From Aricia agestis (lineage: Eukaryota; Arthropoda; Insecta; Lepidoptera; Lycaenidae): DNA of 64,000 nt. The notes beneath the pieces are model-generated. The model saw only the letters and a program-made list of their open reading frames with translations, made no database searches and was not told the origin of the DNA. The DNA is taken from positions 29,604,001 through 29,668,000 of the forward strand of contig NC_056428.1 in NCBI RefSeq assembly GCF_905147365.1, in the 5' to 3' direction. The position numbers and the translations under genes are program-made. This document shows, in pieces, positions 57,129 through 64,000 of the stretch. Position 1 is the stretch's first letter. Each line of letters starts with the position of its first letter.

Positions 57129-58826
57129 CTAACATATACTTATTACATTATCCAAAATGTATTGCGAAGCAACAGTTAGAATACCAATTTCTTTAAATTT
57201 ATCTCTCAGAGATTCTAAAGCAGACATTTTATAAATAGAACGTATGGCTCGCTTCTGCAGCACAAATATTGTATTAATGTCGGCAGCGTTTCCCCATAAA
57301 AGGATTCCATACGTCATCCTACTATGAAAATAACTAAAATATACTAATCGTGCCGTGTCTTCGTCAGAAATTTCCCTAATTTTTCTGACTGCATATGCTG
57401 CAGAACTGAGCCTACCTGCAAGATTAACAATGTGAGGACCCCACTGTAATTTACTATCAAGTGTAATACCTAAGAATACAGTGTTGTCTACTAAATTCAT
57501 CTTCTCATCATTTAATACTACATTGGTTTGGACTTGCCTAACATTGGGCAAAGTAAACTTTATACATTTAGTTTTACTAGAATTTAAAAGTAAGTTATTA
57601 ACATTAAACCAATGTACTATTTTTGAGAGAGCACTGTTTACCTCGTCGTAGTTCGACTATTGTCGCTTCACTTTAAAAATAAGTGAAGTGTCATCAGCAA
57701 AAATCACTATCTCATTATTATTACCCTTAACTAGGTAAGTCATTTATATAGATGAGAAAAAGAAATGGGCCTAATATAGATCCCTGTGGGACACCTAATT
57801 CTATTTTGGTTCCTTTGGACCTTTTACTATTTACCTCAACCCTTTGAGTCCTATTTTTAAGGTAAGAAGTCAAAAGGCTGAGAGTAGAGTCTTTAATTCC
57901 GTAGTGGCGCAATTTCCTGATCAATGTAGCATGCTCAACACACACCTAAGGCATCCTGCGACTCCTCCCATGCCTCAAAAATACTGCAAAGAAGGCCTAT
58001 ACCAGCATCCGTTGTGGATCGACCCTTAGTTAATCCGTATTTGATTATCATATTTGAATTAAAATGTACTAGTAATTGTTTTAAAATATTTTTTTTCAAA
58101 TATTTTACTAAAGGTCGGTAGAATTGATATAGGCCTGAAATTCGTGGGATCCGAGTTAGTTCCGGCTTTGAATAAAGGAACAATCTTTTTATGCTTCATT
58201 AAGTCAGGAAAAACACCATTTTTTATACAGTCATTGAAAATCATTGCTAAATGAGGAGCTACGATGTCAATCATTGATCTAATAATTTTTGTGGACATGC
58301 CCCAGAGATCAGCAGTATTTTTAATACTCAACAATTTAAAGGTATCAATAATATCTCTGGGGTTAATTTCTCTAAACTTAAAATTGACATCACATTCCTT
58401 TACATTGTCTCTGAGTAGCTTTTCGGCAGCTTCAGGCGAAGAATATAAATTTTTTGTGGTTAAGACCGGAATGTCAGCAAAAAACTTTTCAAAGACCGTC
58501 GCAACTTCTTGATCATTAGTAATATTTTTATTTTCAAAGTATAGTTCAAAATCAGAGCTACGACAGGTGACATTTCCAGTCTCACCAGCTATTACCTGCC
58601 ATAGTTTTTAATTTTATTTTTTATATATAGGGCTTTACAAACTTTTCTGAAGGTTTTTGAGTAGTTTTTAACATAATGTGCTTTAAATACTTCACTATTG
58701 TTAATACGCCTTTTCACATATAAGTCATATAATATTTTCCTACTTATTTTTATTCCTTTTGTTGCCCAATTAATAAATTTAGTTTTTTTATTACTGTTTC
58801 TAACCGTTTTAGAAGTAAATATTGAA
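57129..58826 (-). pseudogene. LINE ORF2 reverse transcriptase, broken into pieces
   Basis: Separate frames give KKIVPLFKAGTN, DPTNFRPISILPTFSKIFEK, KYGLTKGRSTTDAG, LGVPQGSILGPFLFLIYIND and IVIFADDTSLIF. Then comes NTVFLGITLDSKLQWGPHI with SRMTYGILLWGNA. The order fits a reverse transcriptase with catalytic FADDTS. Frameshifts near 58080, 57940 and 57740 and a stop after INDLPS inactivate it. Confidence 0.8.
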
Positions 58827-59705
58827 TTAAATTGAGTTCTTATCACCCAACCACCTATCCAATGAATGGATATTTGAATTTAATTTACTTCTAAATTGCT
58901 CAATACGTTTTGTGGTCACAGGAATAAATACAAGATTTTTCTTCGCGTCACTGTCACATTTCATATTAAAAGAAGCTATTTGTCCACAGTGATCAGAACT
59001 TAGCTTATTAATTATTTCTTTTTTATCAGGAATAAGATTAGTAAATATGTTGTCAATACAAGTGGCTGTAGTCTCACAGACCCTTGTAGGTTCCTGAAAC
59101 AAACTGTGAAGGTTATACGATTGAAATAAAGATGTGAATCTAACAGTAGTGGAGGTTAAATCTAATAAATTAATGTTAAAATCACCACATATAATAACCT
59201 TTTTTTTAGATGCACACACTTTTGACAAAATTTGTTCCATTGTTACTTCAAAAGAATCGTATAACCCTGATGGAGGCCTGTATACGCCCACAACGATTAG
59301 ATGGCTCAGCTCTATGCAGGCCACTTCTATTATTCGTTCAGTGGAGAGACTCACGATATCCTTACGTTCCTTAAACTTCAAATTGTTTCTGATTAAAATG
59401 AGAGAGCCTCCTCTAATGGCATTTTCTCTACTGAACGAACTTGCTATCTGGTGATCATTGAAATTGAAAATGAGTTCATTTGATCTGAACCAATGTTCAG
59501 ATATACACATAATATCAATGTTAAATTCCTTTAAAAATAACTCAATTTCAAGTTCTTTACCTACCATACCTTGTAAATTCTGATGCACCAGATTAATCAA
59601 ATTACATTTATTTTTCCTCAGTTTAATTGAGTCTATCAAGTTATTGGTAGGATTTTCAACATTTAGACTTGAACGTAATTCATTTGTGCAAGAGATGTCC
59701 TCCAT
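58827..59705 (-). pseudogene. LINE ORF2 endonuclease domain
   Basis: An intact 292-codon frame holds the APE endonuclease blocks: LVHQNLQGMVG (catalytic Asn), IMCISEHWF (catalytic Glu), VVGVYRPPSG, IICGDFNINLLDL (Asp/Asn) and LSSDHCGQIASF (final SDH). This domain nicks the target DNA for reverse transcription. It is the best preserved part of the element; the protein downstream is broken. Confidence 0.82.
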
Positions 59706-60075
59706 TGTCTTATTATCTAATTTAAATAAATATTTGGAACATATTCCAAATCGTTAACTCTATGACTAATATTCTGCTCAATAAAAGCAGTAGTCGGGGA
59801 AGCCAAAAACTTGGCTGGGTTTATATATAAAAAGTTAAATAGCAACTTGGCTATACGTCGTCTATAAAAATTAGATAAGAAGAACTTATCTTTTTTCATT
59901 GTGGATACCTTAAAATCTAAATTATTGATATCTATAACCTGACATTCCTTATGTGAGTCATTCAAAATTATGCAATTATTATTTACAGCAGTATGCTGAT
60001 ATCTAGCAAAATTTTCTTTATTTATCTCTTTGGCAACTTTTGTATATAAGGAAAAGTAAACAAGATTACTTTTTT
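59700..60075 (-). pseudogene. LINE ORF1 C-terminal fragment
   Basis: The frame reads FSLYTKVAKEINKENFARY, then CIILNDSHKECQVIDIN, then FFLSNFYRRRIAKLLFNFL and INPAKFLASPTTAF. The end runs close to the ORF2 start at about 59705. The N-terminal part is missing because the element is truncated near 60075. Confidence 0.5.
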
Positions 60076-60519
60076 AAGATTTTCAATACTAAATAACTGG
60101 TCCATAAGTAATCGCGGGAACTCCTCAAAATTTATGGGGAAACATGTGGTGACTTCGGTTTTGTGAGAAATATTCTAAGCATACTACAAACAAGTAAGAT
60201 TTTGCACTGAGGTATACCTGGTACACCGTGGTTCGGAAGGTGCTGAGAGAACTCCTGATTCTTTATAGATACAAGTTTAGAAGTTTTGGCGTTGTTTTAA
60301 GAACGGAAAGCATAATATGCTACTATGCAAATTACATTCATCATCATCATCATCACTACCATAATATTATACCATGCATCGTCCCATGATTATGAGCCTT
60401 TTCATAGTCTTTTAGATCGAGTCTCGAGTTTGTCAAGCGATAATTTAAAAAAATCTATACTTAATATTATAAACCTGAAGAGTATGTTTGCTTGAATGCG
60501 CTAATCTCAGGAACTACAG

Positions 60520-60712
60520 CGGGGCTAAAATGGTCGCATTTAGCAATTCCTCTCAATCAATTTAGCAAATGAATTGTCAAAACTGTCAAACTGACAAAAT
60601 ATGTCAAAGTAGTACGAATTACTACTAGACATGAATTGCAATTGCAATTTTAAGAAAATGAATCATATTACGATTGATATTATGATTCTACAAAACGACC
60701 ATTTTAGCCCCG
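60520..60712. mobile_element. MITE with cggggctaaaatggtcg ends
   Basis: The ends cggggctaaaatggtcg and cgaccattttagccccg are exact 17-bp inverted repeats. The interior is AT-rich with caattgcaattttaag. It is 193 bp with no ORF. Confidence 0.7.
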
Positions 60713-60770
60713 CAGGTCCGATTTAAAAACTTATTTCAGTGTTATATATCTCATTTATCGAGTAAGGCTC

Positions 60771-61070
60771 TATGCTACATCATATCATATCATATCATAT
60801 CATATCATATCATATCATATCATATCATATCATATCATATCATATCATATCATATATCATATATCATATATCATATATCATATATCATATATCATATATC
60901 ATATATCATATATCATATATCATATATCATATATCATATATCATATATCATATATCATATATCATATATCATATATCATATATCATATATCATATATCAT
61001 ATATCATATATCATATATCATATATCATATCATATCATATCATATCATATCATATCATATCATATTATAT
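60771..61070. repeat. Compound microsatellite, (atcat)n-(atatcat)n-(atcat)n
   Basis: About 80 bp of 5-bp units is followed by about 175 bp of 7-bp units (one extra 'at' per unit), then about 40 bp of 5-bp units again. The long open frame across it is only a by-product of the repeat. Confidence 0.9.
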
Positions 61071-61129
61071 TATCACGCTAAGACTAATACGACCGAAGAA
61101 ACTCAGGAAATGTGGTAACAACGGGGAAA

Positions 61130-61305
61130 ATATTAGAAAGGGTTTATCTCGCGAACTACTGGAGCAATTTTTATAGCAATACTTGGCACTTATATATAGT
61201 AGACCACGTGAAAGGAGTATTTATAGCTATTTTTATTCGAAAATGTACGGTTTCTGTGAAATTCCTAATTTACGCGGGCGAAGCCGCGCGGGACATCTAG
61301 TATAA
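61130..61305 (+). repeat. Lepidopteran SINE-like repeat fragment
   Basis: It reads tatctcgcgaactactggag, then gtgaaattcctaatttacgc and gggcgaagccgcgcgggaca. It is the plus-sense version of the family at 33380. Confidence 0.55.
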
Positions 61306-62498
61306 TATATTCATATTCACAGTAAACTCATCTTCGCAATGAAAATTCCGCCTCAGCCTCCACCATTATATTCAACTCCGCAATTATATTTTCATAAAAA
61401 TCATTGGTTATAGTGTAGGTGTGTAACAATTTTACATTATGGCAAAAAACACAATATTAATGTTAAGCCGGTTAGAAAAAAAGTTAAAAACATATCATAA
61501 TTACGTTACAATACCCTATTGTAGATTTGAACTGCAACTCAAGGTAGTACAATTTTCCGTATTGCCACCCTTTAACCGCATAATTATGGAGTTATTGTAC
61601 ATCCACAATAACTTTACTGTATCTCTAAAATACAGAGTAGGAAATATGCTGAATTAAGATATCAGAATCAGTTAATTAATCACCGCTAAGAAGACTACAT
61701 TAGTTATTGAGTAATAGTCAATCAACTAAAAAAATGTATTAGATATTATGTTGCTTGTACCTATACATTAGAATATAGACTAATAAGCTTCTACTGCATT
61801 TACTGCTTCTATTACATAGAGTTCCAAATATTTACCCTTCCTATTGGCTTAGCCATAGGCATAGGGCCCATAGGGCTACCAATACGCCGGATCTAACCCA
61901 ATGTGTGTTACTTACGCCACAACACGGAGCTAATATAGAGCTTCGCAAGCACTGGTAACTCGTACATCACACCTCAGTCATCCGAATTCTATTTACGGGA
62001 CAAATAGTTACATACCCCGAATAAACAATCTCTCCACTCAGTAATGGAAGTAGGGACACTTCCTACTAATTTAACGCATGCCAAAAATTCCTCGCGTTCC
62101 CCAAATTTCCAATTAGTAAAAATATTTTACATTAGCCAGTTATATGTTCCACATGTTTAAAGCGAACAAGTTTTATAATCGACTACAGTGTACAGGCGGT
62201 GCAAGTGTCAAATGTCTACTCTTCCTGGTCTGTATTTATACATCGTCAAAGGAAAAACAAACAACGCTTGCCGGCACGACGCGAGCGCACTCTGACCTAT
62301 ATTTATATGCACTTTATGTTCTAGGCTATATGGCTCGGAATACTGCGATGTGGCACTTTATTCTGACTCTGATATCTCCGATTCTAGCAGCAAGTCGGAA
62401 ACTCTAGGTAAAACATTTCGGAAGCTCTAACTATCGTGATTCGTGAATTCAAGCTCATAACAACGTCAACTCATCTCTCCTCGCTCGATATCACTCAC
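61306..62498. other. End of intron 1 next to the start exon
   Basis: No repeat or coding sequence is recognised. The donor of the start exon lies at 62498/62497. Confidence 0.4.
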
Positions 62499-62611
62499 CA
62501 CTCGTAATGGAAGGGCGGAGTCCCGGCCGGCAGGGGCACTTCGATGTGGACGTTCCCTGGGGGTGTTCGGAAGACGGGGGGCTCTCCTGGCGTGAACGTA
62601 GGGGGTTCCAT
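62499..62611 (-). CDS. Titin-like gene, first coding exon (start codon and start of Ig1)
   Basis: The exon starts at ATG 62611-62609 and encodes MEPPTFTPGEPPVF followed by a Gly/Pro-rich strand ending HYEW. The last Trp codon is split TG|G across the donor TG|GTGAGT. This Trp is the Ig core Trp of strand C. The next exon (33083) supplies the missing G and continues RHAGATLDDRF, so the join is convincing even though the intron is 29.4 kb. The ATG context is only moderate (C at -3, G at +4). The frame stays open upstream through an Ala-rich stretch past 62770. A longer N-terminus from a further 5' exon is therefore possible. A candidate acceptor 'ttatttatag' sits near 62690, before the Ala-rich codons. 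Confidence 0.82.
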
Positions 62612-62689
62612 GGGCGATGCTCTCAGCCCGCGCGCACCGCACAGTATGACCGCCGCCGCCGCCGCCCGCCGCGCCTCACTTTCTATAAA

Positions 62690-62961
62690 TAATACCAAAA
62701 ATTCAACACGCGCACAACGGATTTCGTCGGATGCGAATATTTTGCTTATTAGCAAAATTCGCCGATACACCGTCGAAATCGAACAGCTGATTTGTTTTAC
62801 GTGTCGTAAATTACTTTGATACTTATTTACTTTGTGTGAAAGATAAACTTTTTTAAAATAATTTTATAACACGGTTTTAATTATTTGTAAAAATGTCTCA
62901 ATATTAGGGAAAACTGTATCCGGAAGCACGTTAGAGAAATTGTAAAAGAGCGGTACTCACC
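62690..62961 (-). promoter_or_regulatory. Possible 5' UTR intron upstream of the start exon
   Basis: A good donor (CACAG|GTGAGTAC) reads on the minus strand at 62961/62960 and an acceptor-like 'attatttatag' at about 62690. Together they would remove a 5' UTR intron of about 270 bp and place the promoter to the right of 62961. No TATA box or initiator stands out. This is inference from splice-like sequence only. Confidence 0.25.
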
Positions 62962-63479
62962 TGTGTAATATAATATTGCAGATACAAAATAAAATATTAT
63001 TAATATTAACTACCGATGAGGAATAACCATAGTCCAGTTGCCGGATGGAGATGAATTCGGCCATTGACCTATCAGCTTGTCTCTTTCACACGCGCACTTA
63101 GTCGACAATAATTTATTATGCCAATGCGACGCTAGGCTTTAATAAATTATGATTTTGTATTAAAGATTTTAAGATTATAAAAAAGCTGATGATATTAATG
63201 TGGATTTACTATATTATCATTAGGTATATTTACTTTAAAAATTAAAAATTCACCTTTCTGCAGAATGATTTTTAAATGGTCAATGTAGTAGGCGAATTTA
63301 TAAAATTAGGATTTAATAAATGTGCTGAGAGGAGTTTCAACTATGTTCCTGGCATTTTCTATTTGATCTACAACAATAAATGTGTATAATATTTATTTAT
63401 CTTATTATATATTGTATCTCATTTTGTCATTTTCTATATCTATGTTTTTAATTAATATTTTCAGTTAAGTATTTGTTTT
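62962..63479. other. Sequence upstream of the gene start, unassigned
   Basis: This should contain the promoter if the 5' UTR donor at 62961 is real. I see no recognisable core promoter motif. Confidence 0.35.
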
Positions 63480-63625
63480 CTTAAGTAATTAAGTTGCCTG
63501 GAAGAAACTGCTTCCAGCAATAAGGCCGCCATTTCAAACTGTATTTTTTCCCCTCTTTGTATCTGAATTGTTTCAGATACAAATTGGTTTGAATAAAGAG
63601 TTTTTTATTTATTTATTTTTATTTA
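63480..63625 (+). mobile_element. RTE-like LINE 3' end
   Basis: The text gcctggaagaaactgcttcc, then agcaataaggccgccatttc, ends in aataaagagttttttattta. This matches 3' UTRs of RTE-like moth elements. A reversed relative is at 50735-50890. Confidence 0.5.
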
Positions 63626-64000
63626 TAAATGCCTCTAAAAATAGTAACAAAAATAAAAAAGTAACGAAATAACTTATCATTTTTGCAAGGACATTTTCTG
63701 GTTATGAAATTTTAAAAATCCTTGTATGAACGACGCAAAAATGCCTTTTCATTTTTCAGTGTAATCATACGGGATTGGATTTGTAATTGAAATTTATGCG
63801 ACGTTTAATATATTTATTCATCAATCAAACTACAATTGGTTTACACTTAATTCAGTACACTTCAAATGTTCATAACGACTAGACCAAAACACCTTACGCT
63901 AAACCAGTGTAAATTATAGCCGACAACTAAACACCGATACCTAAAATAATATCGACAATTTTATATGGTAAACAAAAGTTTGAGCACAATAGGAAATTAA

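Larger units (their letters stand above)
56586..60080 (-). mobile_element. Non-LTR retrotransposon (Jockey/CR1 group), 5' truncated, inactive
   Basis: In minus-strand order there is the end of ORF1 (to about 59700), an endonuclease, a reverse transcriptase and a 3' UTR. The 3' UTR includes ccggttcttctcgccgggtt and ends in ttttgattttgatcc at about 56590. Many frameshifts break ORF2. It occupies intron 1 in the same orientation as the gene. Confidence 0.85.
361..62611 (-). other. Gene span: titin-family muscle protein (sallimus/zormin-like), 5' and middle part
   Basis: Eighteen exons on the minus strand join in frame: 62499-62611, 32969-33083, 32061-32234, 29732-29912, 29247-29371, 28584-28759, 27705-27863, 26304-26446, 25736-26116, 20076-25652, 19166-19246, 11850-11975, 11568-11759, 10015-10575, 8474-9034, 3160-3720, 2121-2681, 1172-1732. 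A nineteenth is tentative (361-465). All have AG acceptors and GT donors, and the phases agree at every junction, giving about 3,449 open codons. The order is seven Ig domains, a conserved acidic segment, a long helical region, then tandem E/K/V/P-rich helical units. Ig arrays with long unique spacers are typical of insect Z-disc and M-line titin relatives. I favour a zormin/sallimus-type protein from the wording of Ig5-Ig7 and the segment after them, but this is recollection without a database search. The 3' end lies outside the window. The introns are heavily loaded with transposons. Confidence 0.8.

Noticed and set aside
60772..61176. 134-codon open frame rich in HIIS / IIYHISY
   Set aside because: It is only the translation of the ATCAT/ATATCAT microsatellite.

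Overview
This is a eukaryotic, A+T-rich genomic window. It is almost certainly from a moth or butterfly. The reasons are the spliceosomal introns, an insect titin-family muscle gene, and several interspersed repeats I recognise from lepidopteran genomes: the 'gcccgcgacttcgtccgcgtgg' family, the 'ggccaagtgcgagtcggactcgcgcacg' family, and a Jockey/CR1-like LINE whose 3' end contains 'catcaggtgacccgtttgc'. The species cannot be named from the sequence.

One gene dominates the window and runs on the minus strand from about 62.6 kb down past the left edge. I could join 18 exons from splice signals and reading phase, and every junction keeps the frame. They give about 3,449 codons with no stop. The protein starts with seven immunoglobulin (I-set) domains at residues ~10-673, encoded by nine exons plus the start of a giant exon. 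An acidic conserved stretch follows, then a Ser/Arg-rich stretch, then about 1,400 residues of helical repeats, all in one 5,577-bp exon (20076-25652). Three short exons come next (19166-19246, 11850-11975, 11568-11759). Last are five near-identical 561-bp exons, each a 187-residue helical plus Glu/Lys/Val/Pro-rich unit. Every exon from 26116 leftwards begins and ends in phase 1, so any of them can be skipped or duplicated without a frameshift. The best family match is a titin-like sarcomere protein of the sallimus/zormin type. The exact ortholog is inferred from memory of the family, not searched.

The first intron is about 29 kb (33084-62498). It is packed with transposable elements but also holds a small GC-rich candidate alternative first exon at 45629-45702. 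That exon encodes an N-terminus starting MGSNCCKG, which looks like a myristoylation plus palmitoylation signal. It has a strong start context and a donor in the phase needed to join titin exons.

The rest is mobile DNA. There are at least seven non-LTR retrotransposon fragments, all broken: 13.5-18.2, 18.6-19.1, 26.65-27.4, 47.2-47.9, 51.7-52.75, 52.75-53.6 and 56.6-60.1 kb. There are many MITEs with clear terminal inverted repeats, tRNA-derived SINE pieces, and an unusual microsatellite at 60.77-61.07 kb. Two copies of a composite foldback element (36.6-38.0 and 54.7-56.1 kb) differ by a clean inversion of the internal segment. No rRNA gene, functional tRNA, CRISPR array or prokaryotic feature was seen.
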